Of a DNA stretch of 64,000 nt, positions 1 through 11,285 are shown one piece after another. A program made the translations under genes and the position numbers. The notes under the pieces were generated by a model that had not been told where the DNA came from, did no database searches, and saw only the letters and a list, made by a program, of their open reading frames with translations. The first letter of the stretch is position 1; each line of letters starts with the position of its first letter. Origin of the DNA: Apodospora peruviana (taxonomy: Eukaryota; Ascomycota; Sordariomycetes; Sordariales; Lasiosphaeriaceae); NCBI GenBank assembly GCA_033439685.1, contig JAUEDM010000006.1, positions 1,364,001-1,428,000 of the forward strand, read 5' to 3'.

Positions 1-2075
1 ATGAACTCTCCGCGTTGTTAGCCACCACCAAGTGTATAAAGCAGAACGGGCAGGCGCTCGGCAGTCCAACCATGCAGCTTCCCGCATTATCTTTTGTCGG
101 AAGGGCTATATCCCCTGGATTCCGGTCGTCTAGACCCGTCTCGTGGGAGAGTTCCGATAAGCCGTCGGCACAAAGGCTCAAAGAAGAAGCATACCGAGAG
201 GAATTCTGGAGATGGATAGACTCCGGAGATTCATCACATATCACTATCGATGTGATGGAAAAAGAATATCGCTCAGATCTCGAGTCATGGCTGAATGGTG
301 AGCTCTTTGGACTGCTGACATTCCAGGGTGGAGTGGTGTCTCTGGCTCATCAGTTCCTTAAAGACTCGATCACGTCCTTCCTGACAGACATCCACCCTGG
401 AAAGATACAGATCATACAAAGAGAACTGGCAAGGTCATGTCTCACCCTTCTATGCCTCCCTGGCCGATCGGATATCACGTTCGTGTATTCGCCAGAATCC
501 AGGTCTCACTCTCCGTCAATCGCACAATTTTCTTACGCGATGACGAGCTGGTACAAGCACGCCAAGGAAGCTGGATCGTTAGGTGAAGACCTGTTTGGGG
601 CAGTCAAGGAACTCTGGGACGACTATCAGTTCCAGGACCCCATATTGAAGTTGTCGGGCAAACACCACCCAAGCGAGCCTCGACCAGATCTGTCCTGCCT
701 GCTAGCCATCCTCGACACGCACTTCGTCCTTGATAAACAACTGCGCGAAGAGCGCCGGGGAAGTGATCTGGGCACGGTCAAGTCAAACATTCACTTGGCG
801 ATGGCGTGTGCAACTGCGAATGCATCGCTTAGCGCGCTGGAGGTCTTGATCGATAACACTTACTCGGCGGAGAATGCCGCCGACTTTGTTGACGTCGCCC
901 CAAAGATCCTCATGTTGGCTGAGGAAACCGGTGACGGTGGATTCTTCGAAAACGCCTCGGCTCTCTTGAAAGCCCGGGCTGAGACTCTAACACAGCCTTC
1001 GGACAAACTGCCGTCACTGCCGACCGCGGAATCCGACAGACTGGAGGCCAGCCTGACAATGAAGTCTCTTCGAAAAGCTGTGGCAGCGAGAGACGTAGCC
1101 AAGGTGACAGACTTGCTCGAAACTCATCGTGACAAGGACTTCCTAAGCCGCCAGATGAGGGCAGAAGGGCTGCGGCTTGCCATCCGCCAATGTGATGAGC
1201 AGCTTGTGACCTGTCTTGTGAAGCATGGCGCCGACGTCAACACAAAGGGTCCGCGTGGGGAGTCGCCACTCCACCTCGCGGCATCGCAGGGAGACTTGCG
1301 GGTGGTTCAGCTCCTTGTGGAGAGTCGAGCGCGAAAGTCGGCCACCGACGCCGAGGGAAAGCAGCCTATCCACTGGGCTGCTCGTCGTGGTCACTACCCC
1401 GTGGTCGAGTTTCTCTTGTCATCTTCGGGAGACAAGGATGCCAAACTCGGGCGGACTCCCCTATTTGCAGCTTGCTCGGCCGCTTCCCTGCTCACCATTC
1501 AAGTCCTGCTAGACTTTGGTGCCAGCATCAACATCCGCGACAAGGAGGGCAGAACGCCACTGCATATTGCCGCATCGATCGGTGCAAAGGAGGTGGTGCA
1601 ACGCCTTCTCGTCGAAGGAGCAAATCCCAGCATCAAAGACAACAAGGGCTTGACTCCGCTCCAGCTGGCGGCATTTGGGGGGTGGGTGCCGGTTGTCACG
1701 TCGCTCCTGTCGGCTGCGGCGCCGGTAAACGAGACCAGCGAGGATGGGCAGACAGCGCTGCATCTTGCTACCGTGTCCAAGAACCCGGCTCTGCAGGTCG
1801 TGCAGGCGTTGCTCTCGGCGCGGGCGGACGCGAATATTGTGGATAAAGCGGGACACCGGCCGCTGTACTTGGCTGTGAAACATGGATCGCCGGAGATGGT
1901 CAAGGTATTATTGGGCAAAACGTCCTTCACGACCATGAAAGAGGAAGAGAGGGCTGCCCTGAAGAGGAGGGCGAAGAAGTATAAGGATATAAAGCCAGAA
2001 AATTGTGCGATTGTGGAGAGGCATCTGGAGGAGCTTGAGCGGGCCGAGGGGGCGGTGGTTAAGGTTTTGAGTTAG
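1..2075 (+). CDS. Ankyrin-repeat protein, 3' part (probably NACHT-ankyrin NLR), truncated at the left edge
   Basis: The frame is open to the first bases of the window, so the gene starts outside it. The TTG near base 15 is only the first candidate start, not a likely real one. About 690 residues are visible. The first ~340 contain the helical stretch usually found after a NACHT domain in fungal NLRs, with motifs such as VSLAHQFLKDSI and RELARSCLTLLCL. From about residue 375 to 640 there are roughly eight ankyrin repeats with the usual GxTPLHxAA core (for example GESPLHLAASQG, GRTPLHIAASIG, GQTALHLATVS). The C terminus is short and Lys/Glu-rich and ends at TAG 2073-2075. Fungal NACHT-ankyrin proteins act in non-self recognition and programmed cell death; that role is inferred from architecture. 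The NACHT domain itself is not visible here, so a plain ankyrin protein remains possible. Confidence 0.85.
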   Translation, partial: ELSALLATTKCIKQNGQALGSPTMQLPALSFVGRAISPGFRSSRPVSWESSDKPSAQRLKEEAYREEFWRWIDSGDSSHITIDVMEKEYRSDLESWLNGELFGLLTFQGGVVSLAHQFLKDSITSFLTDIHPGKIQIIQRELARSCLTLLCLPGRSDITFVYSPESRSHSPSIAQFSYAMTSWYKHAKEAGSLGEDLFGAVKELWDDYQFQDPILKLSGKHHPSEPRPDLSCLLAILDTHFVLDKQLREERRGSDLGTVKSNIHLAMACATANASLSALEVLIDNTYSAENAADFVDVAPKILMLAEETGDGGFFENASALLKARAETLTQPSDKLPSLPTAESDRLEASLTMKSLRKAVAARDVAKVTDLLETHRDKDFLSRQMRAEGLRLAIRQCDEQLVTCLVKHGADVNTKGPRGESPLHLAASQGDLRVVQLLVESRARKSATDAEGKQPIHWAARRGHYPVVEFLLSSSGDKDAKLGRTPLFAACSAASLLTIQVLLDFGASINIRDKEGRTPLHIAASIGAKEVVQRLLVEGANPSIKDNKGLTPLQLAAFGGWVPVVTSLLSAAAPVNETSEDGQTALHLATVSKNPALQVVQALLSARADANIVDKAGHRPLYLAVKHGSPEMVKVLLGKTSFTTMKEEERAALKRRAKKYKDIKPENCAIVERHLEELERAEGAVVKVLS

Positions 2076-2499
2076 GAGAATCGGAGGACAGTTGTGAACT
2101 AGCAGATGCTACGGAGCCTTGGATATGAGCAGGATATTGAGTCAAGATGTAGATACCTTGTCAACTCCTGCCAGCTGCCAAACCATGAACGGTCTGAGTC
2201 CCGAGATAAGGTGCAAAGGTAGTGCCAAAGACGAGAGTTTCAGCAAGAGCAACGCATGTCATTGGAGAATGAGTCAGACTTTGGTGAGTTTTTTTTTGGC
2301 TTTTCTGTTTGCCGGCAAAGTTGAAGCGTCGTCAACTTTATCGCTTCAACTCGGCCACTTACTTGGTACTGCCCTCTTCCCTTCACTCATACTCTTTTTA
2401 TCACTCTGAAGCGTCACAACATCGGAACGCAACACAACCCCCTTCAATCCTGCCAACGAAACCGCAATACCAATAGCCAATTCCCCAAGCTCACCAACA
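2076..2499. other. Intergenic region
   Basis: About 420 bases between the ankyrin gene and a doubtful small ORF. Short ORFs here have no recognisable domain or clear start context. I see no RNA gene or repeat. Confidence 0.5.
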
Positions 2500-2829
2500 A
2501 TGTCCGACGGATGTGGTGAGCTCCTCATCAACATATGTCTCGAGCTCGTCTTTCGTTCACTCTTGGCCTGTGTTCTCATCTTCATCGACCGACAGATTGT
2601 GGAGCGACGGGATCATGTGGTCAGATGGGGACGTAGGGTCCAAAATACGCTGCGCGTCCCGTATTTTCTGCGTGTCTTCGCCGACACAGGCCCAGGGATG
2701 CTGGGTCGAGACATCAGAATTGCAGCCGAGGTGGCTTTCGGCAGTGGATGTGGCATCAACGTCGGTCTGATGGTTTTCATTTCGGACCAAGAGGGAAGAC
2801 ATGGGACCGGATATGTTTTGGGTTGGTAG
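2500..2829 (+). CDS. Doubtful small ORF, 109 aa, hypothetical
   Basis: An ATG in a fair fungal context (ACCAACAATGT) opens a 109-residue frame. The first 30 residues are hydrophobic (ELLINICLELVFRSLLACVL), like a membrane segment, followed by basic residues. The second half looks less protein-like. In another frame, 2748-2990, a second hydrophobic stretch (VVIYPVCMALVMWLALA) is followed by an Arg-rich tail. The real gene could therefore be a two-exon, two-helix membrane protein of about 110-140 residues, with an intron somewhere between 2600 and 2840. I could not find a splice pair that clearly joins them. I do not recognise the family. Confidence 0.22.
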   Translation: MSDGCGELLINICLELVFRSLLACVLIFIDRQIVERRDHVVRWGRRVQNTLRVPYFLRVFADTGPGMLGRDIRIAAEVAFGSGCGINVGLMVFISDQEGRHGTGYVLGW

Positions 2830-2990
2830 TCATCTACCCTGTTTGCATGGCCCTCGTTATGTGGTTGGCTTTGGCAACCGCCCGGCGCCGTTTGGAAATG
2901 AGAATGGCGGGGAACGAGAAGATGGTAATAAGCCACGCCGAAGGTGATCTGGGCGTTTGGCAGTCTTTTTGGTGGTTTTCACGCGTCTAA

Positions 2991-4464
2991 ACCCCGGTAA
3001 GAAATCCAGCTCCCATTTTATTTCCAACGGAGCTGACAGGCCGAAAGGATAGACATGGCTTCATTTTGCACCGGGGTAACAGGCCTGGAGTTGGGCTGGG
3101 TTTTGATGGGAGGGGGACACGAGGACTTGGGCAAGACACGAGTTCGGACATCTTGATTAGGGAGGATGCGTAAGAGATAATCGCTGGTGTCGAGTGCTTG
3201 GGAAGCAACCGTTTCAAATCCGTGTTCACGATGCCTCGTTATTTTATGTTTCGGCGACATTATTAAACTCCAAGCCAGACGTGACGTGACCTAGATCCAG
3301 TCATCGTGTCTACCTACCTTATGTAGTTTTCGCTAAAATACTCCTCTACCCGGAAGCCTGTACAGAGACACGGGCCATATCTGCGTAGCTCGGTCTACAC
3401 TAAGGCGACTCTCTTTTCTCGTAGTCCTACCTAGTGAAGCTACTGTGCCGCTGGGTGGCTGGGACGTCAATTTCGTCACCAGGCGTGAAGAAGGCCAGCA
3501 GTGGGCACGGTATGATCTCGCGGGAGGCGTAAGTAGATATTCAGGCATGCCATAGACGAGATCCTAGAGTTGCCTTACATAGAAGATAAGTACTAGTTAT
3601 ATTATTATGAGCACTGGGCCTGTTCGTCGTTTTCCGCTATTCGACCGTGCGAGCGGACGGACGGTTGGGCCGCCGTTGCCCGGACATATTCGGATCGGAC
3701 CCTCACTCCCTTTAGGTAGAGGAAGAAATGAGGATGACAATTATCACCGACGTAATTATTAAGATATACTCCATTATTACTAATTATATCTGATTCGCCT
3801 ACTAGGTGTTTACTAATACTAAGACAAGCTCGCTACTGATTCAGGTACCAGTGCAAATTTGCCCGGATACCCCAAAGAGACTGGGGCTGGTTGACTGAAG
3901 ACAACCATCTGCTTTCGTGACTGGTAGTCATGTCGATAATTATTCCGAGTCCAAGACTAGGATTTCGCTCCCGTGTGTCTTGCAGCTTCTGTCGATACGG
4001 ATGTATATTTGCGGAATACTAGGTACCTACCCAACTTTGGTGATATTGTAATATTGATTGCAGGTAGAGCAGAAGTCTGAAGGGTGCGGGATAAGGGTCG
4101 GAGATGCACGGTGGGCAACTGGAGGACAGTTCGGAATTGCTAAGCAAATGGAAATTATCATGGAATCTCGCGGACCTCGGTCAAGCCCGCCTCTGCTGCA
4201 AGTTGACTTGGTTCTTGCTGTACGGGTTAATAATATAGGTACATCCGGCGTGTGCATAGATGATATAAGGAACAATGTTGGCTATCATCTCGTTCTTCAA
4301 CTACCTACATAATTATGAGGCTTTCAACATTGACTCCCTCGTCTCCTTTTCTCTCTACCATTATTGTTCACTCGTACAGGTCACTCGTACAGGTATCAAA
4401 GAAACGCAAAGCCAGAAACATCACCTAATTACATATTTGCAGCTGGGTAAAAGAAGCTCCAGCA
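2991..4464. other. Intergenic region, AT-rich patch at 3590-3800
   Basis: No convincing gene. The stretch around 3590-3620 and 3750-3800 is rich in TTATTA/AATTAT and could be old repeat debris, but I see no terminal repeats. A palindromic ACCT/AGGT motif lies near 4019-4032. A tandem duplication of about 12 bases (TCACTCGTACAGG) occurs near 4369-4393, just upstream of the flavoprotein gene. Confidence 0.4.
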
Positions 4465-6481
4465 ATGACAGGAGACACCGTCGAGACCAAGTATTTGATA
4501 GTCGGGGCCGGCCCGGCAGGCGCCTCATTGGCTTGCTTTCTGGCATCACATGGTGAGTGGTTACTGCTATTGCTATCCAGTAAGGGAGAAAGAACTGACA
4601 ACATAAAAGGGCTCAAGGGAATAATGATTAGCGCTAGTATGGGGACATCGGACACCCCAAGGGCGCATATCACAAATGCAGCAGCCATTGGTAGGTGTGC
4701 ATCTTTACCCTAATTTCCTACGCGAGGCAAGTCACCGAGTGTGAGTGGTGCTTATCATTAGGTTCTATCTAGAATGTCTTCGTGACATCGGCCTCGAGGA
4801 TGAGATTGTGAAGGTCGGGCAAGGCGGTGAGAACATCGAGCATGTACGTTGGGCTCACAGCATGTCTGGCGAGGAGTACGCAAGACTTCACGCGTTCGGG
4901 ACTGGTCCAGACAGGAAGGGAGAATACGAATCAGCCAGCCCCTGCAGACACTTTGACCTGCCGCAGAGCCTACTCGAGCCCATTTTAGTCCGCTACGCAA
5001 CCAACCACGGCTTCAACGTCCGGTTCCAGACGACACTCGTCAGCTTCTTCGAGCAAGAGACAACAACAGCAGAGAAACACATCATGGCCACCGTGCGTGA
5101 CAGTCTCTCCAAGACGGAGTACAAGATCCGCACAAAGTACCTCTTCGGCGCGGACGGCGGGCGCAGCAGGGTGGCTACCCAACTCGGCATCCCGCTGCTG
5201 TCGGCCTATAACGGTGACGACCGCGTGATGATCAACACGGTTGTCGGGACCGACCTCTCCCACCTGATGGAGTACCGCAAGGGCGATCTACACTGGCTAC
5301 TGCAACAACAACAACCGGAAGAAGAAGGCGACAGCGACCTGCTCCCTATGTGCATCGTGCGCATGGTCAAGCCATGGCACGAGTGGATGTTTACCCTCGT
5401 GGCCGGGCCCAGCTTCAACCCCCGCGCCGTCACAAAGGAGTACTACCTCCCGCACATCAAAAGGTTTATTGGTGACGATAGTACCATCCAAGCAGAGGTG
5501 TTGCACGCGACATATTGGAACATCAACGAGACCGTCGCCGAGACGTATTCGTCAGGAGGAAACATCTTCATCCTCGGCGACGCGGCCCACCGCCATCCGC
5601 CCGCCGCGGGACTGGGGTCCAACACGTGCATCCAGGACGCGTTCAACCTAGCTTGGAAGGTCGCGTACGTAGAACAGAAACTGGCCGGGCCGTCGCTGCT
5701 GGACACGTACTCGGCGGAACGACAACCCGTCGGCCAGGGCGTCGTGAAGCGCGCCAACGAGGCGATGCGCGGACAGTTTCCCCTGTTTGCTGCGCTCGGC
5801 TTTGGGCCGCCTGCGCCTGGCAGCCTGGCAGAAGAAGGTGATGGTTCTGCCTCCTCCCCGGGAGGAGGAGGAGGAGGAGGAGGAGAAGTAGTTCTTCATG
5901 GCAGTGGCGGTGGTCGCCGCCGGGTGGTGCGGGCGTCAATGATACGCGACGCGCTGGAAAGTGTCAAGCATGAGTTTAACGGTCTCGGGATGGAGATGAA
6001 CCAGCTGTACACCGGTGCCGGGATCTATGTCACCGACGAAGAGGAACCGTTCAAACTGACAGGAGAGGCGGAGAAGAATGCGATCCTCCACCACCAGCCG
6101 AGCACGTATCCCGGCCGCAGGCTTCCGCATGCGTGGCTCAACAAAGCGATACCACAAAAACCCATCTCGACGATCGATCTAGCTGGAGGTGGCGGGTTCA
6201 CGCTCTTCACCGGCCACGGGGGCGAGGCGTGGAAGGAGGCTGCTGAAGCGGTTGGCAAGGAGTTAGACGTGATGATCAGGGCGTACTCGATTGGATTTCG
6301 TCAGGACTGGGAGGATGTCTATTTTGTTTGGGACCAGGTCCGTGGTGTTGAGGAGTCGGGAGCCGTCCTGGTCCGGCCTGATAGATTTGTTGCATGGCGT
6401 GCGAAACGGGCGGAGGAGAGTGGAAAGCCCGGATGTCAGGAGAAGCTGGGCACGGTGATGCGGGCAATTTTGGGGGTTTGA
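4465..6481 (+). CDS. FAD-dependent aromatic hydroxylase (phenol 2-monooxygenase / TfdB-like), 3 exons, 625 aa
   Basis: Exons are 4465-4552, 4610-4690 and 4773-6481, joined by GT-AG introns; the sum is in frame. The N terminus carries the Rossmann FAD motif VGAGPAGASLAC (residues ~11-22). Exon 2 gives SDTPRAHITNAAA and exon 3 opens with ECLRDIGL, as in fungal phenol hydroxylase-like enzymes. The second FAD motif GDAAHRHPPAAGLG sits in the middle of the protein, and a thioredoxin-like C-terminal domain follows (GGGGFTLFTGHGG... to VLVRPDRFVAWRA). Such enzymes hydroxylate phenolic or polyketide substrates using NAD(P)H and O2. The substrate here is unknown. Oddity: a Gly-rich insert encoded by a (GGA)n run at about 5860-5885 lies before the C-terminal domain. 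It may belong to phenolic catabolism or secondary metabolism; no partner gene is adjacent. Confidence 0.88.
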
Positions 6482-7148
6482 TGAGTGGTTAGGTATAATG
6501 AATGGCGCACGTCAACAGTTATTAGCATGGATATGTCCTGATGGCAACCACGATCAAATACTGCATTGCACCTGGATGTCTCCATCTTCTCACATCCACC
6601 AAGTGTCTTCAACACCTTGCTGTGTTGCTGTTTGATGTCAAGTCCGGACGCGGGGATCTAGACGTGCATACTTCCCGCTCGTCATAATTACCTAGGTTTA
6701 TGATGCAGATTGCTGACTCCGGCGATTCGAGTCAACGCACACTCCAATTAACTCCGGATCACAATGCCACGAGGTTCAGAATGACGGACAACCATCACTG
6801 CTGTCGGGGTCATGACCATGTCCAGACCAATCCACCTCGGCAAACTTGCCCAGACTTCAAGTTAAATATGGCTGGGCCGGCAGAAGTGGCCAGGCTGTGT
6901 GGAGATCATGCTGGTCGTTTCGAACACAAACCCTCCCATCTGTTGTTCTCGAATTGAACATGGTTGATATCAGGAAAAGTGTCTATGATGTTATTTTGCG
7001 CTACAGGAATGACGCAGAGCCCTGCCTGGTCAGTATTTGATGCCGGACGGTTCAATCTGGGCTTCCTTCTCTTCTTTCCCTTCTCCAGCTTCCTGACTTT
7101 GTGACTCTTAGTATCTCGATCCCAAGCTTTGTTATCCTCCGTTACGCC
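6482..7148. other. Intergenic region
   Basis: About 670 bases between the hydroxylase and the Tudor-type gene. Pyrimidine-rich DNA just upstream of 7149 (TTCTCTTCTTTCCCTTCTCC) fits a fungal promoter/5' UTR. No ORF with a recognisable domain. Confidence 0.5.
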
Positions 7149-7609
7149 ATGGCCGACTACAGACCAGGACAGACAGTTCGCTATAAGCCGGTTGGAGGCG
7201 TGTCATTCTTCCCATATTTTGAAGTCAACTGACTGAAGCACTGTCAAGCTAAAATCTGCATGACCAGGTCCCGACTCCAACACGTCGGAGAGCATCGGTA
7301 AGATCACAGATGTCCTTACTGAGCCTGGCCGACAAGCTGGGCGCAACGTGAACGCGAGCATGGAAGACCCGCGCTATGAGGTGCGTTAAGTCTCCTGGAC
7401 TGAGCCGTTCTGGTGTCTCAATTACACACGGAAGTAATGGCGGCACTGCAGTTGCTAACCTTGTTAGGTTCCAGATTGAGAATACAAACACCGGCAAGAC
7501 AAGCACCATTTACAAGAAGAATATCATAGGTATCGAGAAGATTTTAAGTCGAGGTGAATGGATATGGGAGCAGTCAAGGTCCATGGCTTGTAGAATTAGG
7601 CTCAACTAG
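7149..7609 (+). CDS. Small hypervirulence-associated TUDOR-domain family protein, 3 exons, ~98 aa
   Basis: Joining 7149-7197, 7268-7380 and 7475-7609 gives a 98-residue protein that starts MADYRPGQTVRYKPVGG and continues PDSNTSESIGKITDVLTEPG, then EIENTNTGKTSTIYKKNII. This is the pattern of the small HVA1/TUDOR-domain family (former DUF2945) found in fungi and bacteria. They are compact beta-barrel proteins of uncertain function. The first intron would need a GC donor (GCGTGT at 7198) to keep frame; the second is GTGCGT...CCAG. The last ~25 residues after NIIGIEK look unlike the family core, so the true end may be slightly different. It was found by joining short exons, none of which stands out alone. 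Confidence 0.7.
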
Positions 7610-8545
7610 CAGAGGTACATGTATCTAAGCAAAGAGAAATTCAGGTCCTCAAAACACCATTCGTCCCATGGTCAAAAATGCATGACTTACACAATGTCAA
7701 GTTGGGGTTGCTTGCCTTTCTTGAACAACAATATGTCATGCATGAAACCGATCTCTCGCCGATCACAGTCAACCAGGAAAAATCTCAGCGCGCCCAGAAC
7801 TTGCTAGAAGCGAGCAAGACGCCGAGTCGCATGATAAACAGGGTTGAGGGGCAGCGTTATTAACAAATCTCACTCAAACTCGGACCAGCATGCCAGCCAT
7901 GGCTCCTCGGTAATAACCCAACGTGGGTGCAATTAATATGTCTTGGCAAGTTGGTCGTCATTCCCGGGTCTCCCATTCCGGCTTTGCGTCAGAAGGTTCC
8001 GTTCGCAGTTCGGTCCCTCGTCCCGGCCGCCGGCTAAAGACGTTTGCCAGCCACTGGTGGTAGGGCGCGTGATTAGTTCAATATGCGCCAGCGCAACGGC
8101 AGTTGGCTCGGTAGCACTCCCCCGACTTTCTTAAATTGGATTCTGGGGGGTGGGCGTTGTGGGGTGCATCATGTCCAACTTGACGAGCGGTTTCGAGTAA
8201 TAGTAGTTTACGTGTATCAAGGCAATAGCGGACCGACTCTGTTGGTGCGGCTACTGATTGGCGTTCTATATGCTATACAAGGGTCGTATAAACGAGGCTC
8301 GCGGGACCGGGTATCTGACGGGAATGGAATGCCTGGAAGGACATAGGAAGAGGGAGGGGCGTGGAATCGTATTTGAGCAACCGAATTCCCTCTTATTTTG
8401 TTTCTGACGTCGTTTTTGCTTTCCAGTGATTTATTTCTTCTGAAGCAAGCCACCTCACGCACGCCCTCTCTTCTCTTGGCAACCCAACCTACCTACCTAG
8501 TTGATCATCCTTCCTTCACACCAAAGAGAGAGACCCTCCTCAACG
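7610..8545. other. Intergenic region upstream of an AA9 gene
   Basis: About 935 bases with no supported gene. A triple ACCT run (8488-8499, AACCTACCTACCTAG) and pyrimidine-rich DNA lie shortly before the AA9 start, consistent with a promoter region. Confidence 0.45.
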
Positions 8546-9292
8546 ATGCTGACCACCGTCGCCCTCGTCCTCGCCTGCGCGGCGTCGACCGCCCTCGGCC
8601 ACTACACCTTCCCCAAGGCCGGCAACGGTGGCGACTGGCAGTACGTCCGCAAGGCCGACAACTGGCAGAACAACGGCTTCGTCGGCAGCGTCACATCCGA
8701 CCAGATCCGGTGCTTCCAGTCCGCCCACGCGCCCGCCCAGGCCACGCTCAACGTGACCGCCGGCTCAGCCGTCACCTACAGCGCCGCGCCCAACGTGTAC
8801 CACCCGGGCCCGATGGCCTTCTACCTCGCGCGGGTGCCGGATGGTCAAGACATCAACAGCTGGAAAGGCGAGGGCGCGGTGTGGTTCAAGATCTATCACG
8901 AGCAGCCCAACTTTGGCGGCCAGCTGACGTGGCCTAGCAATGGTGAGTCTCCCAGGTTTTCTCCTTAAGGATAGGGTGGACTGGCGGACCAACGGAAAAT
9001 AGGCAAATCCTCCTTCCCGGTGACCATCCCCAAGTGCGTCAAGGCTGGGTATTACCTCCTCCGCGCCGAGCACCTCGGCCTGCACGCCGCTCAGTCGGCG
9101 GGCGGAGCACAGTTCTACATCTCGTGCGCGCAGATCGGCGTTACGGGCGGCGGGAGCACCGAGCCGGCCGCCAGCCTCAAGGTCGCGTTTCCCGGCGCGT
9201 ACAAGGCCTCGGACCCGGGCATCCAGATCAACATCAACTACCCTGTGCCGACGTCGTACAAGAACCCCGGCCCGGCGGTGTTTACTTGCTAA
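8546..9292 (+). CDS. AA9 lytic polysaccharide monooxygenase, secreted, 228 aa
   Basis: Exons 8546-8942 and 9003-9292 are joined by a 60-nt GTGAGT...TAG intron. An 18-residue signal peptide ends ...STALG, leaving His1 of HYTFP as the N-terminal ligand of the copper 'histidine brace'. The second His is in VYHPGPMAFYLARV. The axial Tyr and conserved Gln are in QFYISCAQI near the C-terminal third. The protein ends soon after YKNPGPAVFTC, so it is a single catalytic domain without a CBM1 module. AA9 enzymes oxidatively cleave cellulose or other beta-glucans outside the cell. The ATG at 8546 is chosen because it starts the signal peptide. A second AA9 gene lies 3.5 kb downstream on the same strand. 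Confidence 0.95.
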
Positions 9293-9717
9293 ACTTGAGC
9301 GGTGGATGGTTGTGCTTGACGGTAGAAGGGGAGAGATATGTATATAAGTAGCAGCAAGATGTGTAGGGACGGGTGTATCAGTCATGATTGGTGGGAACTA
9401 TGGTCGCACGGGCGATGATGGCTCGCATCACGTTGGCACAGATCATGTGAACTTGTAAATACAGGGGTACTGGCCAGATAGCGGACGGATGAGCAGATGT
9501 ACATAGATTTTGACCAAGTTATTATTCCAATATGGAAGTGTGTCCGGGATCACACGTGACTGAGTATGGTTATTAGGCATATTGCTTATTATATGATTGT
9601 ATTGTAGTAGTTGCAACCCTGAACATTGCAATGCTGAGTTGACTGCCCTTATGACCTGCCAAAGAAACAGAAACAGAATATACAGATATATACAAGAAAC
9701 GCGCATGCTTTGTTGTG

Positions 9718-9761
<44 letters not shown>

Positions 9762-10018
9762 AACGCCACCTGCAAGTTTATACAAACACCATAATAGGAG
9801 GTAGGTATCTCCAAAACCCGAATTGAGACGCTCGCTTGCTAACTGCTTAGACAGTCTCCGATGGCTTATCCCATAAGTGGTCACGCCCTATCACCTTTGA
9901 AATGCTCCGCTTACAACGCCCCAGCCCAGCCGAGTCCAGTGCAGTGTAGTCCAGTCCATCAACTCCTGTTGTCCCAGTGCAGTCTCCCTCATCATTTCCA
10001 ACAAACCCACTTTTAGTA
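9293..10018. other. Intergenic region between convergent AA9 and methyltransferase genes
   Basis: The 3' ends of the AA9 gene (+) and the methyltransferase (-) face each other here. The main feature is a long A homopolymer (listed separately). Antisense ORFs through it encode poly-Phe and are artefacts. Confidence 0.5.
9718..9759. repeat. Homopolymer A tract, 42 bp
   Basis: An uninterrupted run of about 42 A follows TTGTTGTG. It could be a slippage-prone simple repeat or the poly-A tail of an inserted retroposed sequence. The upstream 200 bases show no recognisable retroposon and I saw no target duplication. Confidence 0.9.
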
Positions 10019-11285
10019 TTACTGCCCCCCGGCCGCCGGAGGCGCAGCAGCACTCAAAGGCTTCTGTGCACACAACGAATGCCACGTGATATACGAATGT
10101 ATCCTCGCATTCATCAAGTCCTTCCTGACAGTCGTCAAAAACACCTCGACCTCCTCCTGCGACCAGCCCAAACCCCTCGTGAACGGGCCCATCGTGATCC
10201 CCTGCAGACCGTCGTATATCCCGCTCCGATTATACAGCCCCACCGTCTTCATGGTCTTGTCCCTCGCCCAGGGGCCGACAGGCAGCTTAATCACAAAGTG
10301 CCGCGGATCCACGAAACCGGCGGCGGCGGCGCGCTCGGGGTTTTTCTCGGCAGAGGTCGTGTCGACGCCAAACTTCTCCAAAGCGCCATGAATCAAATCG
10401 GCCATCCGTAAGGGCCCGTAGTCCTCGGGATGCATGGTGCCGTCGTCGCACGAGTAGTTGAACTTGAGGTCCTGCAGCTCGATCCAGCCGCCCGGTTTGA
10501 GCGCGACAAAAGCCTGCTGGAAGAGCTTGGTCCAATCCTTGATGACGAAGGCCATGTTGCGGAGGTGGACGTAATCCAAGGAGTCCGGGGGTGCGATCCA
10601 GGGCGCCTCGGCGTCGTCCACCACAAAACGCACGTTGGGGGGAACCCAGGAGGGCTGGATTGGAGACAAATCGATACCCGTAATCTCGGCCGAGGGATAC
10701 TCGTCGCCCACTATTTAAACATCAGTTGATGAGTAGGTAGTTAGACCGGGATGGGGACTAGATTAAGGACTTACTATCAATAGCCCATATCCCGGTACCC
10801 GTGCCAACATCTAGAATCTTTTGCGGGTTCTCGCCGATGGGCGCAAAGTGTAACCTGCCCCCGCAGAGATGGAGCACCATGGCGTGGCGCATGTCTTCTC
10901 TTTCTTGCTCGGGCTCGTCGTTGGGAAAAGCGTACCGGCCTTCCTTGTACTTGTGGTACCGCCGGTTGTTTTCCCACGTGTAGTCGCGTATGTTTGATGA
11001 GATGGACGTGGTCGCGTCCGACGAGGGGCCATCGGACTGGTAGCCATCGTCGTCGTCGTCGTCGCCGCCGCCGCCGCCGTCGCGGTACGATTCTGCGCCA
11101 CGGCCACTATCGTCGGGCTCGATGGGGTCGATTGGGGATGATGGGTGCCCTGGAACGCCTGGGGGTGTCGTCGGGGTCGGGCTGACCTTTGGTGGTGGAG
11201 GTGTCGTCGTGGTTGGGGCGGCGGCGGCGGCAGCTGCTACCAGTTCTTCACCAGCAGCCGCTGGAGCAGCCATGGGAAATGGCAT
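10019..11285 (-). CDS. LaeA-like SAM-dependent methyltransferase, 400 aa
   Basis: Exon 1 is 11285-10775 and exon 2 is 10710-10019, with a 64-nt GTAAGT...TAG intron. The first ~105 residues are low-complexity (Ala, Pro/Thr and Asp/Gly runs). The methyltransferase domain follows: YTWENNRRYHKYKEGRYAFPN, motif I ILDVGTGTGIWAID (split by the intron), GIDLSPIQPSWVPPN, and DYVHLRNMAF. This is the signature of the fungal LaeA/TAM-domain class. LaeA partners velvet proteins in the nucleus to control secondary metabolism and development, but the genome of such a fungus usually has many LaeA-like paralogues acting on small molecules, so this is probably one of those. I chose the ATG at 11285 because the upstream extension to 11345 begins in low-quality sequence. 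It sits between two AA9 genes. Confidence 0.88.

Noticed and set aside
9443..9884. Minus-strand ORFs with poly-Phe
   Set aside because: Produced by translating the 42-base A tract; no coding character on either side.
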